Positions 9,593-19,127 of a stretch of 34,129 bases of DNA are shown piece after piece. Positions within the stretch are counted from its first letter, which is position 1; each line of letters starts with the position of its first letter. The translations under genes were made by a program, and so were the position numbers. This DNA comes from Dehalococcoidales bacterium (GTDB lineage Bacteria; Chloroflexota; Dehalococcoidia; Dehalococcoidales; CSSed11-197). The stretch lies in NCBI GenBank assembly GCA_028716145.1, contig JAQUQL010000006.1:1-34129 (forward strand). Reading direction: 5' to 3'. Under the pieces are notes generated by a model. The model saw only the letters and a program-made list of their open reading frames with translations. It was not told the origin of the DNA and did not search any database.

Positions 9593-9940
9593 TTACTTGG
9601 CCGATTTACAGCTGACGCACAGCCTTGCCTGGGGAATAAATTCAAGCCTTTCGTAGGCAATAGCCTTGCCACATTTTTCACATATGCCATAGGTGCCGTT
9701 GCCAAACTTTTCCAGGGCAACTTCAACATCCATTATCTGTTCGATAAGCCGCTTCTCCATCGCCAGCCGGTTTTCAATATCAGCGGTTTCGGCAGCTTCT
9801 TCCTCTTTTTTCCCATACGGGCTGCCTTCACGCCGGTTCTCTTCCCCTCCAATATCCCGTATCTGCTCCAGTTGTTCTTTCAGGCGCAACAGGTCAGCTT
9901 CCAGTTTTTCTTTCATCGGCTTGTATTTCTTTTCCACCAC
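9593..9940 (-). CDS. DksA/TraR family C4 zinc-finger protein
   Basis: ALEKFGNGTYGICEKCGKAIAYERLEFIPQARLCVSCK. Confidence 0.92.
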   Translation of the reverse strand: MVEKKYKPMKEKLEADLLRLKEQLEQIRDIGGEENRREGSPYGKKEEEAAETADIENRLAMEKRLIEQIMDVEVALEKFGNGTYGICEKCGKAIAYERLEFIPQARLCVSCKSAK

Positions 9941-10221
9941 TGGCCGCTCCTTGTGTTCACAAGAACCGTGAACTTTTTATTTCTTGTGTGTATATGTGCA
10001 CAGACGCTTCGGTTGGATAATTATGAGAACTGAAGAACCGGAGACGGTTCTTGGCGAGATTAATAACAGTTAAAGGCAGGAGTTCCCCGACTGCAGAATT
10101 CCAAACATTCCAAGCCCCAGAAACCTCCACAACAAATGGCGTTTTTGCTAATAGACTGCAACTGGAAAACTTTACCTTTCACAAGATTAGTTTAGCCTAT
10201 CGCCTTTGTTTTGGCAATAGG

Positions 10222-10250
10222 TTGTAGGCAAACGTTAAGTAAACTATAAT
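10222..10250 (+). promoter_or_regulatory. Sigma70-type promoter for pyrD
   Basis: TTGTAG (10222-10227), 17 nt, TATAAT (10245-10250); pyrD ATG at 10264. Confidence 0.5.
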
Positions 10251-10263
10251 CAATAGGAAAACT

Positions 10264-11196
10264 ATGAACACAAATCTTGAAATCGAACTTTTTACCCAAA
10301 CCGGCAAACCCCTAAAGCTAAAAAACCCTCTTCTGCTTGCTTCTGGTACCTGCGGGTATGTTTGCGAGCTGGAGAGCTTTACCGATTTATCCATACCAGG
10401 AGGCTTCATCGCCAAAGGAACTACCCTTCATCCCAGGGAAGGTAACCCGCAACCACGGATCGCAGAAACTGAAAACGGCATGCTTAACGCAATCGGCCTG
10501 GAAAATATAGGGGTCGAAGCCCTGGTCAAAGAAAAGGCCCCGGTTTGGGAAAATCTCGGCATCACTGTTTTTGCCAACATCGCCGGCTCAACCATTGATG
10601 AGTATTCTGCTGTAGCCGAAAGCCTTGAAGGGGTTAAGGGTATTGCGGGTGTTGAGCTCAATATAAGCTGCCCCAATGTGAAAGCTGGCGGGGTGGAATT
10701 CGGGCTCAACCCGAAAATGGCAGCGGAAATAACTGCCGCCGTCAGAAAAGCTACCACCCTGCCCCTTATCGTCAAACTGTCTCCGGGATCAGGGCGCACT
10801 ACCGAAATAGCCCAGGCGGTTGCCTCTGCCGGTGCAGATGCAATTACCTTGATAAACACTTTCAGGGGTATGGCGATCGATACATCAAGGCGTAAACCAT
10901 TACTGGGTAACGTCACCGGAGGGCTTTCCGGCCCGGTTCTCAAACCGGTTGCACTGGCTATGGTTTATGAAGCAGCAGGGATTGTTGATATTCCTGTGAT
11001 AGCTTGTGGCGGCATATCTTCCGCAGAAGATGCCATCGAGTTTATCATGGCAGGCGCCAGTGCATTCCAGGTCGGTACAGCATTTATGGTAGATCCAGGG
11101 CTTCCTTCCAAAATATTATCGAGCCTGGAAAAATTTTTATCCGAGCAGGGTATTAAAGATGTGGCAGAAATCAAAGGTTGTGCCCGCAACGGGTAA
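10264..11196 (+). CDS. pyrD: Dihydroorotate dehydrogenase, catalytic subunit (class 1)
   Basis: LLASGTCGYV, GIAGVELNISCPNVKAGG, PLIVKLSP, ITLINTFRGMAID, GGLSGPVLKPVAL, IPVIACGGISSAEDAIEFIMAGASAFQVGTA. Confidence 0.93.
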   Translation: MNTNLEIELFTQTGKPLKLKNPLLLASGTCGYVCELESFTDLSIPGGFIAKGTTLHPREGNPQPRIAETENGMLNAIGLENIGVEALVKEKAPVWENLGITVFANIAGSTIDEYSAVAESLEGVKGIAGVELNISCPNVKAGGVEFGLNPKMAAEITAAVRKATTLPLIVKLSPGSGRTTEIAQAVASAGADAITLINTFRGMAIDTSRRKPLLGNVTGGLSGPVLKPVALAMVYEAAGIVDIPVIACGGISSAEDAIEFIMAGASAFQVGTAFMVDPGLPSKILSSLEKFLSEQGIKDVAEIKGCARNG

Positions 11197-12784
11197 AACG
11201 GCGGGCTTTCTATTTAAAAGAGGGGTAACGCTGGCTTGTGCAATTTGCCTGGCCTGGGTCACAATATCCTTTTTTCCTCCTGTCTACAATGTCGCTGCTC
11301 TAGATTCTCCTGACAAGTTCGCTCAAATGGATGCTTTTATCCAAAATATAATGGCAGAGGACTCCGTCCCGGGTGCTTCTGTTGTTGTAGTTCATGGAGA
11401 AAGCGCTGTTTATACAAAGGGATTTGGCATTACCAGCGTAGAAAAACCCCGTCCGGTTGATGAGAATACGGTTTTTGTCCTTGCCAGTGTATCAAAGTCA
11501 TTCACCGCTCTTGGAGTACTGCTTCTCAGAGACAACGGCATCATCGATATAGACAAACCGGTAGTAAAATACCTGCCGGATTTTTCTCTTGCAGACAGTT
11601 CGGCTTCATCAAAAATCACCGTTCGCCATCTGCTTACCCATACCAGCGGCATTCCGGGCTCGCTGGCAGAACCTCAGGGATACTTCAACGGGTCTGATGC
11701 CATGACTGATATGGTAAAAGACCTGTCAGGCTTGAAACTCAATAACCCTCCCGGCAAATCATTTGAATACTCAAACCTGAACTATTTTCTTCTCGGGGCA
11801 GTTATAGAAGCCGTCACCGGGCAGAAGTTTGAAAATTATATGGCTCAAGCAGTATTTGCCCCTGTTGGCCTTGAGCACACCACCCTTGATCAGGACAAAG
11901 CTGAGGAATGGGGAAGAGCATATGGCCATCAGCCGGTTTTCGGCCAGGTCGTGGAACGCAGCATGCCGGTTTTCCGAAGCGCTGCTCCCGCTGGTTGGGT
12001 TATGAGCAATGCGAAGGATATGGGCCGCTGGTTGAGTTTATTTTTAAACGATGGGATGCTTGACGGGAAGCAACTGGTAAAAAGTGATACTATCAGAGAG
12101 ATGATAACCCCGGCCACCTATTACAATAAAGACGGTCACACAGTTGGTTACGGAATGGGGTGGCTGGTAGATACCGATGCAAATGGTATAAAACGCATAT
12201 GGCATGGCGGAGATACCCCCAGCTTTTGTGCCGATATGATGATCCTGCCAGATTACTCAACCGGCGTTACTGCGGTTATCAACAGCCAGACCAGCGCACA
12301 AGGCCACCTCATCGCTCCCGGGCTGGCCAACCTGTTTTTGGATATCGAACTGGAACAGCTTGCTTCACCATGGTGGGCACACTGGAAAACCATCGATTCG
12401 TTCTCATTCGGCGTTTTCGCTATCAGCTTTTTATTGATAACGGGGCTGGCGTTATTCATATGGAGGCTGGTATGCAAGCTGCGCTGCCGTCATTACGTAT
12501 TATACAAACCCCGCATACCGGCAAAATGGCTTCCGGCCAGGTTAATCTTTCTCTACAATATTCCGCTGGCTGCTTATTGCCTGCTGGCAATCATTGGCTA
12601 TGTTACCTTCAGACTGATCTATGGATATAATGTCTTCAAAGTGATAGGGGACACTCTCCTGGTAGCTCCCCCCAGTATATGGGCAGCAACGATATCTGTA
12701 TTTGCATTGGTAGCTTTATGGTCAATAACCCTTTCGACTGTTACTGTTTTTATTCGCCGTAACCATAACACAAACCAAAGGTAA
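11159..12784 (+). CDS. Beta-lactamase-family serine hydrolase with C-terminal TM region
   Basis: SVSK (SxxK) and YSN motifs, HLLTHTSGIPG, IWHGGDTPSFCADMMILPD; hydrophobic N-terminal segment and about 3-4 C-terminal TM helices. Start uncertain; overlaps pyrD by 38 nt. Confidence 0.88.
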   Translation: MWQKSKVVPATGKTAGFLFKRGVTLACAICLAWVTISFFPPVYNVAALDSPDKFAQMDAFIQNIMAEDSVPGASVVVVHGESAVYTKGFGITSVEKPRPVDENTVFVLASVSKSFTALGVLLLRDNGIIDIDKPVVKYLPDFSLADSSASSKITVRHLLTHTSGIPGSLAEPQGYFNGSDAMTDMVKDLSGLKLNNPPGKSFEYSNLNYFLLGAVIEAVTGQKFENYMAQAVFAPVGLEHTTLDQDKAEEWGRAYGHQPVFGQVVERSMPVFRSAAPAGWVMSNAKDMGRWLSLFLNDGMLDGKQLVKSDTIREMITPATYYNKDGHTVGYGMGWLVDTDANGIKRIWHGGDTPSFCADMMILPDYSTGVTAVINSQTSAQGHLIAPGLANLFLDIELEQLASPWWAHWKTIDSFSFGVFAISFLLITGLALFIWRLVCKLRCRHYVLYKPRIPAKWLPARLIFLYNIPLAAYCLLAIIGYVTFRLIYGYNVFKVIGDTLLVAPPSIWAATISVFALVALWSITLSTVTVFIRRNHNTNQR

Positions 12785-12849
12785 TACAGTTATTTGTTTG
12801 CCCCTCCCATATCCGGGTGATATACTTTAGACGTTTACGGAGGTATAGA

Positions 12850-13140
12850 TTGAAACTCAACCGCGAAGAAGTTCTCCATATTGCCAGGTTGGCCAGGGTT
12901 GGTATTACCGAGGAAGAAATAGACAAGTTCTCCCGACAACTTTCCGATATACTGGAGAATTTTGAGGTACTGAGCCAGGTTGATACCGATGGCATACCCC
13001 CAACCGCTCAGCCCAACATGCTTCACACTATCATTAAAGAAGATCGCGCAAATCCCTCGCTGGGCAGAGAACAAGCCCTTGCCAATGCCCCTGCACGTGA
13101 GGGTGAATTTTTTAAAATCCGCCCGGTTCTGGAAAAGTAA
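12850..13140 (+). CDS. gatC: Asp/Glu-tRNA(Asn/Gln) amidotransferase subunit C
   Basis: TTG start after GGAGGT: LKLNREEVLHIARLARVGITEEEIDKFSRQLSDILENFEVLSQVDTDGIPPTAQ. Confidence 0.92.
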   Translation: MKLNREEVLHIARLARVGITEEEIDKFSRQLSDILENFEVLSQVDTDGIPPTAQPNMLHTIIKEDRANPSLGREQALANAPAREGEFFKIRPVLEK

Positions 13141-13171
13141 AACCGGTTTGAATAACTAAACAGGAGCAACT

Positions 13172-14638
13172 TTGAACCAGCTAGAAAATCTTACCATCAG
13201 CCAGGCGCACCAATTGCTGAAAAAACGCGAATTCTCATCTGTAGAGCTTACAGGTGCATACATTGACCGTGTTGAAAAAGTAGAAAACCATATTCAGGCG
13301 CTCGTCACCCAAACTGCTGAAGTTGCAATGCAGCAGGCAGCCAGAGCTGATGAACGAATCGCTAAAGATGATATCGGTCCCCTCACCGGGATTCCCGGCA
13401 TCATCAAAGATGTTATTTGCACTAAAGGAATTCGAACCACCTGTTCATCAAAAATGCTTGAAAACTTTATTCCACCCTACAATGCAGCTGTCATAGAACG
13501 GCTTGAAGCCGCCGGCATGGTGATGATGGGTAAAGCCAACATGGATGAATTTGCCATGGGCTCTTCCAATGAAAACTCGGCCTTTTTCCCCACTCGCAAT
13601 CCATGGGATATCACTCGTGTCCCCGGTGGTTCCAGCGGCGGTTCAGCCGCATCGGTTGCTGCTGGAGAAGCGTTGTATTCACTCGGCTCCGATACCGGCG
13701 GAAGCATCCGCCTTCCAGCCAGTTTCTGCAACCTGGTTGGGCTTAAGCCAACCTATGGAAGGGTAAGTCGCTATGGTCTGGTGGCATTTGCCAGTTCGCT
13801 GGACCAGATAGGGCCATTTGCCCGAACAGTGACTGACGCGGCCATGGTCTTTTCCACCATAGCAGGTTTCGACGAACGCGATTCCACTTCTGTTAATCAA
13901 AGAATAGAAAATTTCACCGATCATCTGGACGGTGATATACGTGGTATGAAAATCGGAGTCCCCAAAGAGTACTTCGTTGAAGGCATGCAGCCAGGAGTCA
14001 AACAGAGCATTGAAGATGCAATCAGGAACCTCGAGCAACTGGGAGCAATTGTAGACCGATCAGCCAGCCTCCCTTCTACTCCATACGCCCTGGCAGTTTA
14101 TTATATTCTGGCACCATCCGAAGCCTCCGCCAACCTTGCCCGTTACGATGGAGTAAAATATGGTTATGCTTACCCGGATTCGGAAAACATGTGGGAAGTA
14201 ATGGAAAAAACCCGCGAATTTGGCTTCGGGCCTGAAGTAAAACGTCGAATAATGCTGGGCACGTATGCTCTAAGTGCCGGCTATTACGACGCCTATTATC
14301 TCAAGGCGCAAAAAGTGCGTACTATAATCTGTCGAGAATTCTCTACTGCGTTTGAAAAATACGATGCACTGGTAGCACCCACTGCACCCTGTATAGCTTT
14401 CAAAATGGGCGAAAAGCTGGATGATCCAATGCAGATGTATCTAACCGATGTATGCACTCTGCCAATAAACATCGCCGGCATCCCGGCGATATCTATTCCG
14501 GCAGGATTCTCTGAAGGTATGCCGGTAGGACTGCAAATCATGGCAAAACCATTTAATGAAGACGCCCTTTTCAGAATTGGCTACGCATATGAACAGTCTA
14601 CCGACTGGCACAAACAAAGACCGTCCCTCCCCATTTAA
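13172..14638 (+). CDS. gatA: Asp/Glu-tRNA(Asn/Gln) amidotransferase subunit A
   Basis: Amidase signature GIPGIIKDVICTKG...VPGGSSGGSAASVAAGEALYSLGSDTGGSIRLPASFCNLVGLKPTYGRVSR; TTG start. Confidence 0.96.
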   Translation: MNQLENLTISQAHQLLKKREFSSVELTGAYIDRVEKVENHIQALVTQTAEVAMQQAARADERIAKDDIGPLTGIPGIIKDVICTKGIRTTCSSKMLENFIPPYNAAVIERLEAAGMVMMGKANMDEFAMGSSNENSAFFPTRNPWDITRVPGGSSGGSAASVAAGEALYSLGSDTGGSIRLPASFCNLVGLKPTYGRVSRYGLVAFASSLDQIGPFARTVTDAAMVFSTIAGFDERDSTSVNQRIENFTDHLDGDIRGMKIGVPKEYFVEGMQPGVKQSIEDAIRNLEQLGAIVDRSASLPSTPYALAVYYILAPSEASANLARYDGVKYGYAYPDSENMWEVMEKTREFGFGPEVKRRIMLGTYALSAGYYDAYYLKAQKVRTIICREFSTAFEKYDALVAPTAPCIAFKMGEKLDDPMQMYLTDVCTLPINIAGIPAISIPAGFSEGMPVGLQIMAKPFNEDALFRIGYAYEQSTDWHKQRPSLPI

Positions 14639-14688
14639 GGTAGATTGCAGTATTTTTTAACGATCGGAAGTAGTGGTTTCATCCAGCG

Positions 14689-15612
14689 ATGATAGAAGTA
14701 AATAATTTAACCAAAAAATTTAAAAGCACACTGGCAGTTGATGATATCAGTCTTAAAATAAACGAAGGTGAAGTGTTTGGCTGCCTGGGTCACAACGGAG
14801 CCGGAAAAACTACCACCATGCGTCTCATACTGGGCTTGCTGCGCCCAACCTCTGGTACAGCTCACGTGTGGGGAAAACCGCTGAGCCAGAATCCGCACCT
14901 CCGCCGCAAGGTTGGAGTACTGCTTGAAAATGACGGTCTTTATGAAAACCTTTCCGGTGAAGATAACCTCGATTACTACGCCCGATTGTATGAAATACCA
15001 GACCGCAAGAACCGGGTATCATCACTGCTTGAGTACACAGGTCTGGACTCACGCAGAAAAGATAAAGTCGGCACTTATTCCAGGGGAATGCGGCGTAAGC
15101 TTGGCCTGGCGCGCTCTATCCTGCATTATCCATCAGTACTTCTTCTGGACGAACCCTCCGCAGGCCTTGATCCGGAAGTCCAGAAAATGGTGAGGGATCT
15201 CATACTCAACCTTGCCAGAGAGGAAAAAATCCTTATTTTTCTTAACTCCCATGACCTTGATGAAGTCGAGCGTATCTGTGACCGCATCGCGATTCTCCAG
15301 CGTGGCAGGGTGATCGCCTGTGATTCGATCAAAAATCTGCGCTCAGCTTCCAGTGAACCCGGGGTTGTAATAGTTCTGGATGAGAAAGAAAATCCCGACA
15401 AAGCTGCAAGCGTGATAGAATCATTTGAAGATGTAGAAAGGATCAACCAGACAAATGGGAAAATCAGGGTGGTTTTCAAACAGGGAAAATCTCCTGATCT
15501 GCTGCCAGCCCTGGTCAACGCCGGAATCCGGGTAAGTGAAATCAGTCGAACCAGCCGCTCCCTGGAAGATATTTACCTCGAAATCATACACAGGGAGGAA
15601 AAGCAAAAATGA
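14689..15612 (+). CDS. ABC transporter ATP-binding protein
   Basis: Walker A GHNGAGKTTT, signature YSRGMRRKLGLARSI, Walker B VLLLDEPSAGLDP. Confidence 0.95.
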   Translation: MIEVNNLTKKFKSTLAVDDISLKINEGEVFGCLGHNGAGKTTTMRLILGLLRPTSGTAHVWGKPLSQNPHLRRKVGVLLENDGLYENLSGEDNLDYYARLYEIPDRKNRVSSLLEYTGLDSRRKDKVGTYSRGMRRKLGLARSILHYPSVLLLDEPSAGLDPEVQKMVRDLILNLAREEKILIFLNSHDLDEVERICDRIAILQRGRVIACDSIKNLRSASSEPGVVIVLDEKENPDKAASVIESFEDVERINQTNGKIRVVFKQGKSPDLLPALVNAGIRVSEISRTSRSLEDIYLEIIHREEKQK

Positions 15613-16313
15613 CCATTTGCATGGTTATAGCTCGCAAAGAGATAAGAGAGCTGCTTTCCAATCGTAATACAATGCTAACCTCTCTGGGAGTTGCTCTGGT
15701 TTTTGCCGTAATATATGGGTTGGGTTTAACCGAAGAGGGCTCCATCGGAGGGGTAATATCAGTTGATGGCACTTTATTTTTCCTGTCTATAATGCTGGGA
15801 GTATTTATGGCCTACTCTTTAACCGGGCACGTATTTTACAAGGAAAAAACCGACCGGATCATCGAAACCCTGCTGACAAGCCCGGCAACACTGCGCCAGA
15901 TCTGGCTTGGGAAAGTGCTTGCGGTCAGCGCAGTCTCCTATATTCTGGCCTTGATTGCTGTAGCGGTTCTGCTGATTATTACTGCAATCCGCAACCAGGG
16001 GATTGTATTACCTGGAGGACCGGTTATCTTTCACATATTTTTAGTGGTACCGGTTTTTATAGCCGCTTTTGTCGGCTTGAATGGAGTAGCCCAGCTGGCT
16101 TTGGGAATGAAAGAAAACCGCCTGCTCGGTTTTATAATATTTATACCTCTTTTTGCCGGTCTTTATGGTTTGGGTTTCAGTATCGGGGCAGTTACTACCA
16201 TAACCTGGCTTTACTCCGCGCTCGTGCTGGCTGGCGCTTGGTTGCTTTTGGTTCTGGCTGCTTTTATTGTTCGCTTTTTATCTACCGAAAGAATAGTTAC
16301 TTCACTGGGATAA
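15609..16313 (+). CDS. ABC-2 type permease
   Basis: Six-helix pattern; FYKEKTDRIIETLLTSPATLRQIWLGKVL typical of ABC-2 exporters; 4-nt overlap with the ATPase gene. Confidence 0.88.
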   Translation: MTICMVIARKEIRELLSNRNTMLTSLGVALVFAVIYGLGLTEEGSIGGVISVDGTLFFLSIMLGVFMAYSLTGHVFYKEKTDRIIETLLTSPATLRQIWLGKVLAVSAVSYILALIAVAVLLIITAIRNQGIVLPGGPVIFHIFLVVPVFIAAFVGLNGVAQLALGMKENRLLGFIIFIPLFAGLYGLGFSIGAVTTITWLYSALVLAGAWLLLVLAAFIVRFLSTERIVTSLG

Positions 16314-16369
16314 TATCTGCTACAATAAAACAAATTATACTTATCGTTTCTGTTTATTGAGGTGCTGCG

Positions 16370-16852
16370 ATGTTAAACAAGATATTGAGGTTGCTCGAAG
16401 ACGACGGCCGCCTGACTCCAGAGCAGATCGCTACCATGCTGGGAACCGAGACTTCTCAGGTAAAAGAGCTCATAACCCAGGCAGAAAAAGACGGCCTTAT
16501 ACTCAAATACAAAGCAGTAGTAAACTGGGATAAAATCGCCGAAGAACAGGTGTGGGCGATCATTGAAGTTCGTGTAACCCCACAGATGAAAGCCGGCTTC
16601 GACGCCATCGCAGAGCGTATTTACAAGTTCCCTGAAGCCAGAACCGTGATGCTTGTGTCAGGCACCTACGATCTGGCCATTATTGTTACCGCCCGAAACA
16701 TGCACGAAGTTGCCAGCTTTGTTACTCATCGCCTGGCTCCAATCGAAGGAGTACAGGGCACTACTACCCACTTCCTTTTGAAACGCTATAAAGAGGATGG
16801 TGTGGTGCTGGACGATAAAAACAAGGGTATGCGCCAAAAAGTGGTGCTTTAA
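16370..16852 (+). CDS. Lrp/AsnC family transcriptional regulator
   Basis: KILRLLEDDGRLTPEQIATMLGTETSQVKELITQAEKDGLILKYKAVVNW plus RAM-like ACT domain. Confidence 0.92.
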   Translation: MLNKILRLLEDDGRLTPEQIATMLGTETSQVKELITQAEKDGLILKYKAVVNWDKIAEEQVWAIIEVRVTPQMKAGFDAIAERIYKFPEARTVMLVSGTYDLAIIVTARNMHEVASFVTHRLAPIEGVQGTTTHFLLKRYKEDGVVLDDKNKGMRQKVVL

Positions 16853-16876
16853 GAAGGTTTTGGGAGAGATAATCCG

Positions 16877-18094
16877 GTGACAATAAATTCGAAAATTCAA
16901 AATATCAACTGCTGCGACCATATTGCCCGCAGGGTTGGAGATATTGCTCCTTCTGGTATACGCAAGTTTTTCGACCTGCTGGCTTCGATGGACGGAGTCA
17001 TCTCTCTTGGAATAGGAGAGCCAGATTACCCTACCCCTTACCATATACGGGAAGCTGCAATCTCCTCTATTGAAAACGGCTATACGATGTATACTCCTAA
17101 TAGCGGTATACCCGAACTGCGCCAGGAGCTTTCCAAACACCTGAAAAACACCTATAACCTGGATTACGCCGATTCGCAGATTCTTATAACTGTTGGCGTT
17201 AGCGAGGCGATGGATCTAGCCGCTCGAGCGCTTGTAAACCCGGGTGATGAAGTACTTATCCCCGATCCCTGCTATGTTTCCTATTCACCCTGCGTGGTTC
17301 TTGCCGGCGGGGTACCAGTAATGATACCGACCTGCGAAGAAGAGCGCTTTGAAATATCGGCTGAAAAGATTGAGCCTTTAATCACCGAAAAAACTAAAGC
17401 TCTGCTTATCGGCTACCCGGCTAATCCAACCGGAACTATTATGCCGCGCGAAAAACTTGAGGAAATAGTTAAGCTTGCCAATCAACATGGTCTGATTATT
17501 ATTTCTGATGAGATCTATTCCCGCCTTGTCTACGATTGCGAACACACCTGTATCGCCACCCTTCCCGGTGCCTATGAAAATACTGTCTTTCTGGGTGGTT
17601 TTTCCAAGGCGTATGCCATGACCGGCTGGCGTATAGGTTATGCCGTTGGGCCAGCCAGCATCATCGCCGCGATGACCAAGATTCACCAGTACACCATCAT
17701 GAGCGTCCCCACGATGAGCCAGGTAGCCGCAGTGGAGGCACTTAGAAATGGAGAGACCAGCGCAGCAGAAATGGTCGCTGATTATAACAGGCGCCGTTTG
17801 GTAATGGTGAAGGGGTTATGCGATATAGGCCTTTCCTGTTTTAAGCCACAGGGAGCATTCTATGCGTTTCCTTCCATTAAAAACACCGGGATGACGAGCG
17901 AAGACTTTGCCCATAACCTGCTTATGGAGGAAAAGGTCGCCGTCGTCCCCGGCAATGCTTTCGGCCGGTGTGGAGAAGGTTACGTGCGCTGTTGCTATGC
18001 AACCTCGCTCAAGGAACTCTATGAAGCTCTGGAAAGAATGGAGCGTTTTCTTAAAAAGCGAGGAGCAAGCCAGGCTGCCACCTTCCAGGTGTAG
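16877..18094 (+). CDS. PLP-dependent aminotransferase, class I/II
   Basis: SLGIGEPDYPTPYHI, YPANPTGTIM, ISDEIYSRLVYD, FLGGFSKAYAMTGWRIGYAVG (PLP lysine); GTG start. Confidence 0.95.
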   Translation: MTINSKIQNINCCDHIARRVGDIAPSGIRKFFDLLASMDGVISLGIGEPDYPTPYHIREAAISSIENGYTMYTPNSGIPELRQELSKHLKNTYNLDYADSQILITVGVSEAMDLAARALVNPGDEVLIPDPCYVSYSPCVVLAGGVPVMIPTCEEERFEISAEKIEPLITEKTKALLIGYPANPTGTIMPREKLEEIVKLANQHGLIIISDEIYSRLVYDCEHTCIATLPGAYENTVFLGGFSKAYAMTGWRIGYAVGPASIIAAMTKIHQYTIMSVPTMSQVAAVEALRNGETSAAEMVADYNRRRLVMVKGLCDIGLSCFKPQGAFYAFPSIKNTGMTSEDFAHNLLMEEKVAVVPGNAFGRCGEGYVRCCYATSLKELYEALERMERFLKKRGASQAATFQV

Positions 18095-18097
18095 AAG

Positions 18098-19069
18098 TTA
18101 AGCCAGCCCCATTACCCGGCGGACCTCATCCATCGTCTTACGGGCAATCATACCGGCTTTTTCAGCTCCTTCACTTAGTACCTGGTTTACCAGTTCTGGC
18201 TGCTGTTCCAGCTCCCGGCGCCGCTCTCTGATTGGTTCAAGTTCCTGGTTCATTTTCTCTGCCAGACGCTTCTTACAATCTACACACCCAATGGTTGCGT
18301 TGCGGCAATTTCCGGCAATTTCATTAACTTCTTCACTATTAAAATATCCATGCAGCCGATAAACGTTGCAAATATCGGGGTTGCCTGGATCAGACCGAAA
18401 CTTTCGTGAAGGATCAGTAACAGCTCCCATAATCTTTTTAGTTGTCTCCTGGGCAGTTATGGCAAGTTCTATCAGGTTTCCAGTCTGCTTGCTCATTTTT
18501 TCTCCATCAAGACCTTGCACAATCGGGAAATCAGTAAGGCGCCCTTCAGGTTCAGGAAATACCGGGCTGAACCTGGTATTAAACCTTCTGACGATCTCCC
18601 GTGTAAGTTCCAGATGCGGCAACTGGTCCTGGCCAACAGGAACTGCTTCTGCTTTGTAAAGTAGAATATCTGCCGCCATAAGGACCGGGTATCCCACCAG
18701 ACCGTAGTTAACGTTATGGGGCTGGAGTTTAACTTTTTCTTTGAAAGTCGGCACCCTGAGCAGCCAGCTCAAAGGGGTAATCATAGACAGGTATGTATTG
18801 AGTTCAGCAACCTCGGGAACATGAGATTGCACAAACAGAATGCTTTTTTGCGGGTCGATCCCCCCTGCCATAATATCCATAACCATCTCGCGGGTGAGAC
18901 GGTTTAATTGCGAATTATCTTCCAGAGAAGTCAGCGCATGGATGTCCACCACACAATATACACAATCAAATTCGTCCTGCATATTAACCCAGTTCTGCAA
19001 AGCACCAAGATAATTTCCAATGTGCAGTCTACCGGTAGGACGCATGCCCGAAAAAATGCGCTTCTTCAT
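18098..19069 (-). CDS. trpS: Tryptophanyl-tRNA synthetase
   Basis: FSGMRPTGRLHIGNYLGALQNWV, KMSKQTGN, VGQDQLPHLELTREI. Confidence 0.97.
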   Translation of the reverse strand: MKKRIFSGMRPTGRLHIGNYLGALQNWVNMQDEFDCVYCVVDIHALTSLEDNSQLNRLTREMVMDIMAGGIDPQKSILFVQSHVPEVAELNTYLSMITPLSWLLRVPTFKEKVKLQPHNVNYGLVGYPVLMAADILLYKAEAVPVGQDQLPHLELTREIVRRFNTRFSPVFPEPEGRLTDFPIVQGLDGEKMSKQTGNLIELAITAQETTKKIMGAVTDPSRKFRSDPGNPDICNVYRLHGYFNSEEVNEIAGNCRNATIGCVDCKKRLAEKMNQELEPIRERRRELEQQPELVNQVLSEGAEKAGMIARKTMDEVRRVMGLA

Positions 19070-19127
19070 GTTTCTCCTTCAAGGGTTAATGTTTGAGTCT
19101 AGCACAAAGCTAATTTTACCTTCAAAT

